Below, piece after piece: positions 17,248 through 26,420 of a stretch of 64,000 bases of DNA. How positions within the stretch are numbered: the stretch's first letter is position 1; each line of letters starts with the position of its first letter. The stretch comes from Acidimicrobiia bacterium (lineage in GTDB: Bacteria; Actinomycetota; Acidimicrobiia; Spongiisociales; ZC4RG35), in contig JANQOU010000002.1 in NCBI GenBank assembly GCA_028285585.1, positions 62,001-126,000 on the forward strand, written 5' to 3'. The translations under genes were made by a program, and so were the position numbers. Under the pieces are notes generated by a model, which saw only the letters and a program-made list of their open reading frames with translations, did no database searches and was not told where the DNA came from.

Positions 17248-19405
17248 CCGGTGGCAGGCCGATGACAGCCACCGGGAGTGACGACTCGGCCAGGATGTAA
17301 GAGACGCGATGCCCATAGAAGGGCCTATCCGTCAGCGCTCGCGTGCTCGCTCCGATCACGAGCAGGTCGAAATCACCCGAGTTGGCAAAGTCGACGATCT
17401 CCTCCTCCGCATGAGGAGCAACTTTGACACCTGTGCGAACCGAGACTCCCAGCCGTTCTCCAAACGCTGCGGCGACGCCGACCATCTCCTGTCCGGCTCT
17501 CATCCCTTCATCCACTGCGGCAGATTCGACAAGCAGCCCTTGTCCCTCGGGACGGTTGATCACATGAAGTGCGAAAGCGCTTCCTCCGGCTGCCTTGACC
17601 ACTGAGTACGCAAACTCCTCAGCGGCGCGAGTCGATCGAGTGGCTGCCACCGGCACCAAGACGTTGTGAGGCAGGTGCCCGACGTGGCGGTCCCGGGGTA
17701 TTCGCATCACGATTGAGGGCACGTCCAGTCGGGCGAGCACTCGGTCGATCACATTGTCGAACACACCCTCGCCGGCCTCGGTCGCCCCCATGACGACCAG
17801 GTCGTAACCGAGCTGGCTTTCAGCGGCGATCGCTTGAGCGGGGTCTCTGGCCAGCCGTCTTATGGTCCTCGCCCCGGGTACCTGCTCCAGCACATCCTCT
17901 GGATTACCGGGCTCGCCCTCGAGCCGGCGGAACAGTCGTCCGAAGAACCCCGGTTTGACCAAGTCGACGGTGAGCACCGTCATCTCGGCATCGGGATATG
18001 CCGAAGCAATCAAGATGGCCGCGTACCTGCTGTTGGCTCCGCCCCTTGTCGGGATGAGGATGCGTTGTGCGCCGAGTATCTCGCTCGACTCTTTGATCTC
18101 TTCCTCGGCCAGCCGCCGCGCTTCGTCCTCGGGGATCTGCCAATTGCGAACGATGAGCTTGAGAAGTTGTGGCGCACCAACCGAGGTCACGATGGCTGCC
18201 AGCACCATCACGGTGTAACCAGTCTCGCTGACGACCCCGATGTTCAGGCCGATGATGGCGACCACGATGCCCATCGCTCCCAACGCCGACAGCCCGGCCC
18301 CGAGAGCGAAAGCCTCGCGGCCGCGGATGTCACTGAAGAATCCGCCGGCAAAGGTCCCAAGGATCTTTGCCACGACAGCTACTCCGATCAGGGCCGTCGT
18401 CCACCAGATCAGCGTCGGGGTGTCGAGCAACCCCACGTCGACTCTCAGCCCGGAGAAAGCGAAGAAGATCGGGGCAAAGAACGCCGCGGTCACGGTCTCC
18501 AGAACGGAGCGAACCTGTGGCAGCTGGTGACGCAGGCCGGCAAGGACGATCCCGACCAGGTAGGCACCGAGAATCGCCTCGATGTTCAGAGCCTGAGTTA
18601 TGGCACCACCGATCAGGGCGGCGACCAGGGAAATCGAAAGAGCTGCTGTCAGTGAGGACCCGGTCGCCATCACCCGTCGCAGAAGACGATCGAGGAGCCA
18701 GCGCATCAGCGTGAAGGCCACAATGAGAAAGAGCACCAAGCCTCCAAAGCTGATCAGGAGGCGATCCGGGTTGAAGCCATCCAACGCGATTCCGGCGATC
18801 GTGGCCAGTACCAGCCACCCAATGGCGTCGATCGTCATCCCGGCGGCGAGGGTCACTTGACCAAAGTTCCTTCGCAGATACCCGAGGTCCTGGAGGATCT
18901 TTGCGACCACCGGCAGGGCCGCAACAGACAAGGCCAAGGCGAGGAAGCCGGCGAATATGAGCCGATCAGTTCCCTCTCCTATCAGCGACTCCGGCACGTA
19001 GAACGCCATGGCGCCCACAACCACAAAGGGGGCGATCAGGGCACCGGCAGCCACGGAGAGTGCTGCGGCGCGGTATCGAGTGATGATGCTGAGGTCGGTC
19101 TCGAACCCGATGACGACCAACAGCATGATGACGCCTAGCCAGGCGAGGCCGAACACCACTGAGTTGACGATTGGCTCGCCAAACACCCAATCGAAGGTTT
19201 CCGTGGCGAATCTGCCGAGAATCGTCGGGCCCAAGACGATGCCCGCCAGAAGCTCACCGATGACTGGAGGCTGGCCGACCAGCTTCACCAGCCAACCGAA
19301 TATGCGAGCAACGCCAACAAGCAGGATCAGCTGTACGAGCAGGACCAGGACTTCGTGTTCACTCAGTGGGGCGAGTGAGCCGCTCTCAGCGGCGAGGAGG
19401 GACAC
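17219..19405 (-). CDS. Kef-type cation/proton antiporter with two C-terminal Usp domains
   Basis: A 728-residue membrane protein. Residues 1 to about 400 form a CPA2/Na-H exchanger domain with about 12 helices. The C-terminal third carries two universal-stress-protein-like domains, one around ILIPTRGGANSRYAAILIA with LVVMGATEAGEG and one around HNVLVPVAATRST with LLVIGASTRA. In the family the Usp parts bind nucleotides and are thought to gate transport. It starts with GTG. The ion is not determined by sequence. Confidence 0.85.
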   Translation of the reverse strand: MSLLAAESGSLAPLSEHEVLVLLVQLILLVGVARIFGWLVKLVGQPPVIGELLAGIVLGPTILGRFATETFDWVFGEPIVNSVVFGLAWLGVIMLLVVIGFETDLSIITRYRAAALSVAAGALIAPFVVVGAMAFYVPESLIGEGTDRLIFAGFLALALSVAALPVVAKILQDLGYLRRNFGQVTLAAGMTIDAIGWLVLATIAGIALDGFNPDRLLISFGGLVLFLIVAFTLMRWLLDRLLRRVMATGSSLTAALSISLVAALIGGAITQALNIEAILGAYLVGIVLAGLRHQLPQVRSVLETVTAAFFAPIFFAFSGLRVDVGLLDTPTLIWWTTALIGVAVVAKILGTFAGGFFSDIRGREAFALGAGLSALGAMGIVVAIIGLNIGVVSETGYTVMVLAAIVTSVGAPQLLKLIVRNWQIPEDEARRLAEEEIKESSEILGAQRILIPTRGGANSRYAAILIASAYPDAEMTVLTVDLVKPGFFGRLFRRLEGEPGNPEDVLEQVPGARTIRRLARDPAQAIAAESQLGYDLVVMGATEAGEGVFDNVIDRVLARLDVPSIVMRIPRDRHVGHLPHNVLVPVAATRSTRAAEEFAYSVVKAAGGSAFALHVINRPEGQGLLVESAAVDEGMRAGQEMVGVAAAFGERLGVSVRTGVKVAPHAEEEIVDFANSGDFDLLVIGASTRALTDRPFYGHRVSYILAESSLPVAVIGLPPVKTPAPPSH

Positions 19406-19494
19406 AAGCCAAACTTAGTGCGTGGCGGCCCGTGGCGGCCATCATCCGATTCGGAGCGTGCCCGGCCCTCGCTGTGAGTGACATCAACGGTGTG

Positions 19495-19500
19495 TACTCT
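19495..19500 (+). promoter_or_regulatory. Putative leaderless -10 of the amidohydrolase gene
   Basis: TACTCT stands 8 nt before the GTG start at 19509, in the 103-nt divergent gap shared with the antiporter gene. No good -35 is visible. Confidence 0.35.
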
Positions 19501-19508
19501 CACCCGGA

Positions 19509-20696
19509 GTGACGGTCAGACACGGGCCAGCGGGTCGTTTCGCACTCCGCGCACAGCGCTTGTTCGATGGTGAACGGTTCATAGATAGCCCTGTCGCTCT
19601 CATCGAAGACGAGCGAATCACAGCCGTTGGTGCCGATGTGCCCGATGACGTGACCACCCATGACCTCGGTGCCGTCACTCTCCTGCCTGGCCTGGTCGAC
19701 TGCCACCAGCACCTTGTGTTCGACGGCAAGGGCACCCTCGAAGAGCAGGTTTCTGGTGTCAGCGACGCTGACCTTCGCTCGCGTGCCAGAGCTTCGGCGC
19801 GGCGGGCGCTGCTCGGCGGGACGACGACTTTGCGCGATTTGGGTGACCGCAACTACGTGACGCTTGACCTGCGCGGCGACCCTGAGATGCCCACCATCGC
19901 CTGTGCCGGCCCTCCCATCACCATTGTCGGAGGACACTGCTGGTATCTCGGCGGCGAAGCCACGCCGGGTGACGGGATGGTCACCGCCGTCCGTGAGCGT
20001 ATAGAGCGAGGTTGCGACACAGTCAAGATCATGGTCACTGGGGGTTTCCTGACACCGGCCACTCCGATGTGGAAATCCCAATTCGAGCTCGAGGACATTC
20101 GGACGGCGGTGCAAGAGGCCCGAGCAGCAGGCATGACCGTCGCTGCACATTGTCACGGGCTCCAGGGGATCAGTGACGCCATCGACGCCGGAGTCGACAC
20201 CATCGAGCACTGCACTTTCCTGGATGAGACGATGACACCGGCCCCGAGCACCGATCTGCTCGAGCGGCTGGCAAAGTCGGATACGACGGTGTCCGCCACT
20301 TTCGGGCTGACGCCAAACGGCGCCATGCCGGAGGCATTCGAGCGGATCTTGTCGGATATCCGCAGCGCCTTTGGCGAGGTGCACACCCGCGGCGGCCGAG
20401 TCGTGCTGGGCTCTGATGCAGGAATCGACGAGTTCAAACCACACGATGTTGCCCACTACTCGATGGGTGACTTCGTGGCCATAGGAATGAGTCCGGTCGA
20501 GGCGCTTCAAGCGCTGACTATCGGCGGTGCCGACACACTGAAGATGCCGCGGAAGGGACGTATCGTCCCGGGCGCAGATGCCGATCTTCTTGCCGTGCAA
20601 GGTGACCCGGAGAGCAACCCCGCAGATCTCAGTCAAGTTGAGCAGGTCTGGCGAGCCGGCAGGCCGGTCAGAGAGTCGGGGCCAGCCTTCAACTAG
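19509..20696 (+). CDS. Metal-dependent amidohydrolase family protein
   Basis: A 395-residue amidohydrolase-superfamily enzyme of the imidazolonepropionase/prolidase-like type. The metal ligands are visible in order: LPGLVDCHQHL (HxH), VKIMVTGG (bridging Lys), AAHCHG and IEHCTF (His ligands), and LGSDAGID (Asp). A small beta-sandwich at both ends completes the fold. The substrate is not predictable. A 423-residue reading frame on the opposite strand covers the same DNA but has no domain features. It starts with GTG. Confidence 0.85.
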   Translation: MTVRHGPAGRFALRAQRLFDGERFIDSPVALIEDERITAVGADVPDDVTTHDLGAVTLLPGLVDCHQHLVFDGKGTLEEQVSGVSDADLRSRARASARRALLGGTTTLRDLGDRNYVTLDLRGDPEMPTIACAGPPITIVGGHCWYLGGEATPGDGMVTAVRERIERGCDTVKIMVTGGFLTPATPMWKSQFELEDIRTAVQEARAAGMTVAAHCHGLQGISDAIDAGVDTIEHCTFLDETMTPAPSTDLLERLAKSDTTVSATFGLTPNGAMPEAFERILSDIRSAFGEVHTRGGRVVLGSDAGIDEFKPHDVAHYSMGDFVAIGMSPVEALQALTIGGADTLKMPRKGRIVPGADADLLAVQGDPESNPADLSQVEQVWRAGRPVRESGPAFN

Positions 20697-20770
20697 ACGC
20701 AGCCGATTCCGACAGGACGTCGGCATCGATTCGACTTGTTGTCGGTGCGAGCGATGGACAAGGTCGCTCA

Positions 20771-21355
20771 ATGCCCAAGAGAGTTCGACTTACACCTGCA
20801 CTGGTTGCTTTGGCGCTCGTGATCGCTGCCTGCGGCTCAGACAACCCGGCTTCAGCAGGCGACACCACCACCACTTCGGCACCGCCGACAACGCAAGCGG
20901 AGCCGGATCCAACGACCACAACGACATTGGCGGAGACCACAACCACGGCGCAAGCGACGACGACGACAACCACCGCCGACATTCCCTTGGCACCAGTCGA
21001 AGCCGGTGCGGATGCTGATGTCGACGCCATCGTCGCGGTGTATGCCGTGGTCTTCGATTCCACCACCAGCTTCGAGGAGAAGGCCGCCCTCATAACCGAG
21101 CCCGACGGCCTCGAGTCCACAGTGGAGACCTATGCCTCGACCGGAGATTCCGTGGGGGGTGTGACCGCCACGGTTACCGCGGTCGGAATCGCCGGGTCTG
21201 AGGCGAAGGTCGAGTACACACTCGAGTTCAGTGGGAATCCGACCTATCCGAACTTGAAAGGCACCGCTGTGCTGACCGATACCGGTTGGCAGGTCTCTCG
21301 CGAGATGTTCTGCGGGATCATGGCTTCTGCGAGGTCTGCCTGTCCCGCCGCCTGA
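20771..21355 (+). CDS. Lipoprotein with Thr-rich linker, unknown function
   Basis: A 194-residue exported lipoprotein. The signal peptide ends in lipobox LVIAAC, so Cys21 is the lipidated residue. A long Thr/Pro-rich linker (about residues 32-70) leads to a small NTF2/low-molecular-weight-antigen-like domain. Its stop overlaps the ATG of the substrate-binding protein gene by 1 nt, suggesting that it belongs to the ABC importer operon. It could be an accessory binding factor, which is inference. Confidence 0.7.
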   Translation: MPKRVRLTPALVALALVIAACGSDNPASAGDTTTTSAPPTTQAEPDPTTTTTLAETTTTAQATTTTTTADIPLAPVEAGADADVDAIVAVYAVVFDSTTSFEEKAALITEPDGLESTVETYASTGDSVGGVTATVTAVGIAGSEAKVEYTLEFSGNPTYPNLKGTAVLTDTGWQVSREMFCGIMASARSACPAA

Positions 21356-22218
21356 TGTGGCGGCTCGCCTGGCTGGCCGCGCTGGCACTAACCGTCGGAG
21401 CGTGTGCCGAGAGTCAGGAGCCGACACCCGAGGTCGACACCAGCCGAATCGTCACCTTGTCAGGTGACCTCACGGAGTTCGTCTACGCCTTGGGAGCAGG
21501 CGACCAGGTCGTCGGAGTCGACGTCACAACGGTCTCCCCAGACGAAGCGCTTGAGCTCCCCATTGTCGGTGTCGGCCGATTCATAACAGCCGAAGGCGTG
21601 TTGTCTGTTGAGCCGACGCTCGTGCTCGGCGACTCCCAGACAGCACCGGAGGACGCTCTCGGCCAGATTGAGGATGTTGGAGTTCATGTGGAGAGGCTCC
21701 CGATTCCGACGGACTTCGAGAGCTTCTTCGAGAAGCTCGAGTCGTTGGGCGAGTTGTTGGGCAGGCAGCAAGAGGCAGCCGATCTTGCCACCCGGCTCGA
21801 GAGAGAGCTGGACGAGGCCACTGCCGATGCGCTGGGCACGGATCTACGTGTCGCATACGTCTACGCCCGCGGCCCGGATGTGCTCCTGTTCTTCGGTGAC
21901 GGCATGGTCACCCGCCCAATCATCGAAGCAGCCGGGGTCATCGATGCCGGTGCCGCCAGCGGCATCAAGGGCACCGTACCGGTGTCGGCGGAGGCCCTCG
22001 TGGCCGCCGCTCCCGACGTGTTTGTGCTGCCCGAGGAGGGACTCTCGATTCTCGGTGGTGTAGAAGCTTTCCTCGATGTGCCGGGAGTCTCCGAGACTCC
22101 AGCCGGCGAAGCCGGGGCGATTCTCGTCTACCCGGAAGGCGACTTCTTGACGTTCGGGCCGCGGATCGCCGAATCCATCAAGAGACTCATTGATGACCTG
22201 AACGGCCTGGCTCGGTGA
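21355..22218 (+). CDS. ABC transporter substrate-binding lipoprotein, BtuF/HmuT-like
   Basis: A 287-residue lipoprotein with signal peptide and lipobox LTVGAC. It contains the two-lobed cluster A-III binding fold: RIVTLSGDLTEFVYALG at the start, SVEPTLVLGD in the first lobe, and TRPIIEAAGVID and LVAAAPDVFVLPEEG in the second. Proteins of this type deliver heme, siderophore or cobalamin to a FecCD permease. The start at 21355 is chosen because it overlaps the previous stop and begins the signal peptide. The cognate ligand is unknown. Confidence 0.85.
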   Translation: MWRLAWLAALALTVGACAESQEPTPEVDTSRIVTLSGDLTEFVYALGAGDQVVGVDVTTVSPDEALELPIVGVGRFITAEGVLSVEPTLVLGDSQTAPEDALGQIEDVGVHVERLPIPTDFESFFEKLESLGELLGRQQEAADLATRLERELDEATADALGTDLRVAYVYARGPDVLLFFGDGMVTRPIIEAAGVIDAGAASGIKGTVPVSAEALVAAAPDVFVLPEEGLSILGGVEAFLDVPGVSETPAGEAGAILVYPEGDFLTFGPRIAESIKRLIDDLNGLAR

Positions 22219-23186
22219 CAACGCGCTGGGCGCTGCTGGTCGGTGCCGTCTTGTTGGCGGCGGTCGCAGGACTCTTCGTAGGGGTGGCCGGTGTAAGCCT
22301 CGATGAAGTTTGGGACGGGCTGACACGCCAGGGAAGCACACTGACCAACGGTGTCATCTGGAACATTCGTGTCCCTCGCATCTCAGCCGGCTTGATCGCC
22401 GGTGCCGCCTTGGGCCTTTCCGGTGTCGGCCTCCAAGGGGTGTTGCGCAACCGTCTCGCCGAGCCCTTCCTGCTCGGTTTCTCTCCGGGTGCAGGTGTGG
22501 GAGTGGCGGTTGGGGCTCTCGTCAGTGCCGCTGCTTGGCCGGTATCTGAGGCCGTGGCAGCGGTGGCTGCCTCTCTTGTCGTCGCATCAATCCTTGTCAG
22601 GATCGCCCGATCAGCCACCAGTGACAACGGTTTCCTGCTTGGCGGTGTGGCCGTGGCCCTGACTGCTCTGGCCCTGATCCTGCTTGTGATATTCGCCGCC
22701 AACTCGCCACGTTTGCCGACCTTCACCTACTTCATCTTCGGTGGTCTCTCCGTGGCATCTTGGGAATCGATCGCATTGGCGATGATCATTGCCTCATTGG
22801 GCGTTGTTGCCATCAGCACCCAGTCTCGATCACTCGACCTCCTGACGCTGGGCGATGTCGAAGCCAAGACTCTCGGAGTCGACGTCAACCGCGCGAAGCG
22901 ACTGGTCATAACCGGCTCGGCTCTCGCGGCGGCTGCATCGGTGCTTGTCGCCGGCGTCGTTGGTTTTGTCGGGCTTGTCGCACCACTGCTGGGTCTCAGA
23001 TTGTTCGGCCCAGACCACAGGCGTCTCGCTCCTGCTGCCGCTCTGATCGGTGCGCTGATCGTGTCTAGCTCAGACCTTCTGATACGAGCCTCCGGCACCG
23101 TGGTGGAGATACCCCTTGGAGTGATCACATCTGTCGTCGGCGGCCCGATCCTGCTCGCTGCGATACTCAAGGGCCGGGTGACATGA
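22215..23186 (+). CDS. FecCD-type ABC transporter permease
   Basis: A 323-residue integral membrane protein with about 10 helices. Diagnostic family stretches are IWNIRVPRISAGLIAGAALGLSGVGLQG, cut at its core, and GFVGLVAPLLGLRLFGPDHR, which is the coupling-helix region. It forms the homodimeric channel of a heme, siderophore or vitamin B12 importer. GTG lies in GTGA, overlapping the stop of the binding-protein gene. Confidence 0.9.
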   Translation: MTTRWALLVGAVLLAAVAGLFVGVAGVSLDEVWDGLTRQGSTLTNGVIWNIRVPRISAGLIAGAALGLSGVGLQGVLRNRLAEPFLLGFSPGAGVGVAVGALVSAAAWPVSEAVAAVAASLVVASILVRIARSATSDNGFLLGGVAVALTALALILLVIFAANSPRLPTFTYFIFGGLSVASWESIALAMIIASLGVVAISTQSRSLDLLTLGDVEAKTLGVDVNRAKRLVITGSALAAAASVLVAGVVGFVGLVAPLLGLRLFGPDHRRLAPAAALIGALIVSSSDLLIRASGTVVEIPLGVITSVVGGPILLAAILKGRVT

Positions 23187-23962
23187 GCTATCTGTCGGCT
23201 AGGTCGCTGACCAAGACGGTGAATGAAGCGTCCATCGTCTCCGAAGTAACCATCGACGTCGAGATAGGCGAGTTCGTCGTGATCGCCGGCCCCAACGGAG
23301 CCGGCAAATCGACGCTTCTCGGGATGCTGGCAGGACTCGTCTCCCCGACCGAAGGACAAGTCACCATCGCAGGTGACGAGCCTGGCCAGCTCACTGCGGG
23401 TGAACTCGCCTTGCGTCGCTCGTTTCTGCCACCTGCGGCCCCGCCGAGGTCGCCGTTCACTACTCGCCAGGTGATCTCCATGGGCCTCCACCCTTGGAAC
23501 CCCCAAGACGACGACATGGCGACTGTGGAGTCTGCGCTCGACACCGTTGACCTGTCGAACCTCGCCAACCACCGCTTCGACTCTCTCTCGTCTGGAGAAG
23601 CTCGCCGAGCGGAGCTGGGTCGAATCCTGGTTCAGGACACTCCTCTCGTGCTTCTCGACGAGCCGACGAACGGGCTCGACATCGCACATGAGGAGAGCAT
23701 CCTCGCCGCCTTCGCTCGGCTAGTCGAGAAAGGCAAAGCCGTTGTAGCCACCACTCACCACCTGGCCGGAGCAGTTCGACACGCCACCCGTCTGGTGCTC
23801 ATGGATAGCGGCAAAATGGTGGCGAACGGTACTCCCGATGAGGTCTTGAACGGTGACCTGCTCTCCGAGCTCTACGACTATCCGATAGCCGTCACCAATC
23901 ACCCATTTCGATCCGGCTGGCTAATCGACGCACTCGATCCCGAGGATCCTTCACCGCTGTAG
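23183..23962 (+). CDS. ABC transporter ATP-binding protein, HmuV/FecE-like
   Basis: A 259-residue ATPase with Walker A GPNGAGKST, signature SSGEARRAELGR (degenerate LSGGE type), Walker B LVLLDEPTNGLD and the switch His in TTHHLAG. It energises the adjacent FecCD permease. The last 64 nt overlap the end of the convergent serine hydrolase gene, an unusually deep tail overlap. No Fur-like palindrome was found before this operon, so regulation by iron is not shown. Confidence 0.9.
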   Translation: MSYLSARSLTKTVNEASIVSEVTIDVEIGEFVVIAGPNGAGKSTLLGMLAGLVSPTEGQVTIAGDEPGQLTAGELALRRSFLPPAAPPRSPFTTRQVISMGLHPWNPQDDDMATVESALDTVDLSNLANHRFDSLSSGEARRAELGRILVQDTPLVLLDEPTNGLDIAHEESILAAFARLVEKGKAVVATTHHLAGAVRHATRLVLMDSGKMVANGTPDEVLNGDLLSELYDYPIAVTNHPFRSGWLIDALDPEDPSPL

Positions 23963-25350
23963 GCAACGACCAGCCTGAACACTGCCCAGAGGACTCCGAA
24001 TACTGCTGTAGCCGTCAACGCCAAACCCAAATCAGGTTGGAACCGGCCCACAACGCTCAGTGGGGCACCCAGCGTGTTTGGAACCAGCCACAAGATGACA
24101 ACGGCCGCGGCGAGAGTAGTGAGCAGAGGAAACCATAGGCTGAACAGGCCAAACGCCCCATGCTTCGCCCGGATGTCAGCACGACGGTGCCAGGCCCACA
24201 CCATGCTGAGAAGGTAGATGAAGGGCAAGAACGCCAGTGAGAGAAAAACCGCCTTCTGGAACCAGCGCGACCCTTCACCTTCGTAGTTAAGTGCCAGCGC
24301 TCTTGCAACGATCCCGTTGCGAAGCTCCGTGGTCTCGCCAAATCCCATCCCGCTTCCTCTGTTGACCAAGACAACGGCTCCACTGCGCTCAGCTGGGATC
24401 ATCACAGCAAGGGTCTCGACGCCGGGAGTCGACCCACCATGTGACACGCTCTCGTCGGCTGAATCCAAGAACCAGCCGAACCCGTAGAAGGGAGATGTTT
24501 CGCTGGCGGCACTCATCATTTGCGTTTTGCCTGCCGCACTCAGTACGTCGTCTTCACCGTTCATCATCATCTGCATGTAGATCGCAAGGTCATGCGCACT
24601 GGAGATGACACCGCCTTGAGGTGCAGTCCCCCGGTCGGTGAGGTTTCCTGCCAGAGGCCGCCTACCTCCGAACCAAGGCCTGTGCCCTGTTGCCATCGAG
24701 TCGTGCGTCTCACCGTCTGCGACGAAGCTGTCGTTCATACCGAGCCGATCAAGGATGTTGGATTGGATGTATGCCTGGTACTCCTCCCCACTCACTACCT
24801 CGATCACACGCCCCAGGATCTGATAGTTGGTGTTCGAGTACTCCCAACGCTCATCGGGCCCATATGCAGGCGCAACGCCAGTGAGCAGGTCGACGGTACG
24901 TTCCAACTCGTCGTCGCTGCTTGCGACGCTCGAATCCGAGCTGTTCCCTTGCAGCGTAGAAAATCCGCTCGTGTGACTGAGCAACTGGCGGATCGTGATC
25001 ACCCCGGAAGGCTGGTTGCCAAAAACTTCGAGGTAGCGAGAGAGTTGCATGTCGAGATCGATCTCACCTCTCTCGATCAGTTGCATGATGGCCAAGGCAG
25101 TGAAGCTCTTCGTGATGGAACCGGCCAGGAACGGTGTGTTCGGCGTGATCTCTTCGTCACCACCCAGCCTGAGCACTCCATACGCGCCAACTGACTTGAT
25201 CTCACCGTCGGAGACCACGGCGTAGGACAGCCCCGGCACGCCCGATGCCGACATCTCGCTTTCGATGAAGTCCTCGATGGACCCGTCTGCCGGCGCGGAT
25301 TGCGCGACGAGGCCGATACTGATTGAGGCGACGGCTAACAACCGGATCAA
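23899..25350 (-). CDS. Membrane-anchored beta-lactamase-fold serine hydrolase
   Basis: A 483-residue exported enzyme of the class C beta-lactamase/D-alanyl-D-alanine carboxypeptidase fold. The signal peptide is at residues 1-20. SITK at 78-81 supplies the nucleophile, YSN at 171-173 the second motif, and HGG (in SHGGSTPG) the third. Residues from about 365 form several transmembrane helices, an arrangement seen in esterase-like members. The start is TTG. The substrate is unknown. It overlaps the convergent ABC ATPase gene by 64 nt. Confidence 0.8.
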   Translation of the reverse strand: MIRLLAVASISIGLVAQSAPADGSIEDFIESEMSASGVPGLSYAVVSDGEIKSVGAYGVLRLGGDEEITPNTPFLAGSITKSFTALAIMQLIERGEIDLDMQLSRYLEVFGNQPSGVITIRQLLSHTSGFSTLQGNSSDSSVASSDDELERTVDLLTGVAPAYGPDERWEYSNTNYQILGRVIEVVSGEEYQAYIQSNILDRLGMNDSFVADGETHDSMATGHRPWFGGRRPLAGNLTDRGTAPQGGVISSAHDLAIYMQMMMNGEDDVLSAAGKTQMMSAASETSPFYGFGWFLDSADESVSHGGSTPGVETLAVMIPAERSGAVVLVNRGSGMGFGETTELRNGIVARALALNYEGEGSRWFQKAVFLSLAFLPFIYLLSMVWAWHRRADIRAKHGAFGLFSLWFPLLTTLAAAVVILWLVPNTLGAPLSVVGRFQPDLGLALTATAVFGVLWAVFRLVVAYSGEGSSGSSASISQPDRNG

Positions 25351-25477
25351 AAGAACGTCCTTCTCAAGACTCGTTTGGCATTGAGACCGCCGGCGACGCT
25401 AGCCACCATTCCGGGGTGCGACTCGAGTGACAGGGTGAGAAGTGCACGAGACCAGGTCGATCACTTCATCGAGCCGG

Positions 25478-26032
25478 CTACCAATGATGCCCGGCGATGA
25501 AAGCCCAACTGGGGAAAGCCTCTGAAAACGTATCCAGGTGTCCTGACCAGTCATCAGGCTGGAGTAGATGCACTGGGCCGATGAGCACCTCGCCCTCCAC
25601 CATCTGAAAGCCCCAGCTGAAGCCCACGACAGCTTCGACCTCCTTGTTCATTGGATGTCTCGGGGAAACGCACAAGAAGGCATGTGCCAGCCAATCCAAG
25701 TAGACGCTCCTGTCGCTACGGTATGGAGCATCGAACATGACCGGGTTGAGGCCGTAGAACGCGTACGGCAGATCGAGACCTTCGAATACCTGAAGGGGGT
25801 CAACCTCAAAACGGCGGTCGTCATCTGGCGATGTCTTGGTGCCAATCGTCTGGACCCAGCCGAGCAGCCCGTTGTAACCGTCTAGCTCGAAGTCGACCGT
25901 CGCCGTGCAGATCGGAAACCCAGCCGCACCATCTACTTGACCGTATCGGCTGGGATCTTCATTCCGCTCGATGGTGACTTCTACGAGTCCCGCACCCGAT
26001 CTGGCTGCAAACGGGATGGTCAGCTGATGCAT
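25478..26032 (-). CDS. Hypothetical protein
   Basis: A 184-residue soluble protein starting MHQLTIPFAARSGAG. It contains aromatic-rich strands (YLDWLAHAFLCVSPRH, VVGFSWGFQMV) and an acidic centre. No known motif, signal peptide or membrane helix is seen. A longer start at 26167 is possible, but it would run into the antitoxin promoter and operator. It reads divergently from the toxin-antitoxin pair. I do not recognise a family. Confidence 0.5.
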   Translation of the reverse strand: MHQLTIPFAARSGAGLVEVTIERNEDPSRYGQVDGAAGFPICTATVDFELDGYNGLLGWVQTIGTKTSPDDDRRFEVDPLQVFEGLDLPYAFYGLNPVMFDAPYRSDRSVYLDWLAHAFLCVSPRHPMNKEVEAVVGFSWGFQMVEGEVLIGPVHLLQPDDWSGHLDTFSEAFPSWAFIAGHHW

Positions 26033-26137
26033 AACTGTTGGTGTCCTGAGAAGCGTTCCGCCTGCGGAATACACAGCCGCGAGCCCTGATGACAGTGTTC
26101 CCGCAACGTTACCTTTGGCCGGGCAGTTCAGCAGAGT

Positions 26138-26158
26138 CGTAGCATCAGGTGCTACGCT
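26138..26158 (+). promoter_or_regulatory. Antitoxin operator overlapping a leaderless -10
   Basis: CGTAGCA and TGCTACG (26138-26144 and 26150-26156) form a perfect 7-bp inverted repeat with a 5-nt centre. The right arm overlaps TACGCT (26153-26158), a TAnnnT -10 that is 7 nt before the antitoxin ATG. This is a typical layout for autorepression by a Phd/VapB-type antitoxin. Confidence 0.65.
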
Positions 26159-26165
26159 TGTCTTC

Positions 26166-26420
26166 ATGAGTGGCGAGATCAGTCAGCGAGAGCTGAGAAA
26201 CAACAGCGGACGCATCATGCGTGCCCTCGTCGACGGAGAGACATTCATCATTACCCGCAATGGTGAACCGGTCGGTGAGCTGGCTCCGCTCCGGCGCCAT
26301 CGGTTCGTGCGAGCAGAAGCTGTGATCGAGCTGTTCCGCACGGCACCCACCGTGGACTACAAGCAGCTCCGCCAAGATCTCGACGACATCGGCGACCAGA
26401 CAATCACTCCCCGTGCCTGA
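26166..26420 (+). CDS. Phd/YefM-type antitoxin
   Basis: An 84-residue DNA-binding antitoxin. The N-terminal ISQRELRNNSGRIMRALVDG and the strand FIITRNGEPVGEL are diagnostic of the Phd/YefM fold, and a flexible C-terminal tail would wrap the toxin. The ATG at 26166 is preferred because the fold begins there and an operator and -10 stand directly before it. It overlaps the toxin gene by 8 nt. Confidence 0.85.
   Translation: MSGEISQRELRNNSGRIMRALVDGETFIITRNGEPVGELAPLRRHRFVRAEAVIELFRTAPTVDYKQLRQDLDDIGDQTITPRA

Noticed and set aside
19500-20771. 423-residue minus-strand frame opposite the amidohydrolase
   Set aside because: It is longer than the plus-strand gene but has no domain motif. The plus frame shows all metal-ligand motifs of amidohydrolases in order.
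20700-21360. Fur box before the metal-chelate ABC operon
   Set aside because: No palindrome resembling the Fur consensus was seen; iron control is not claimed.
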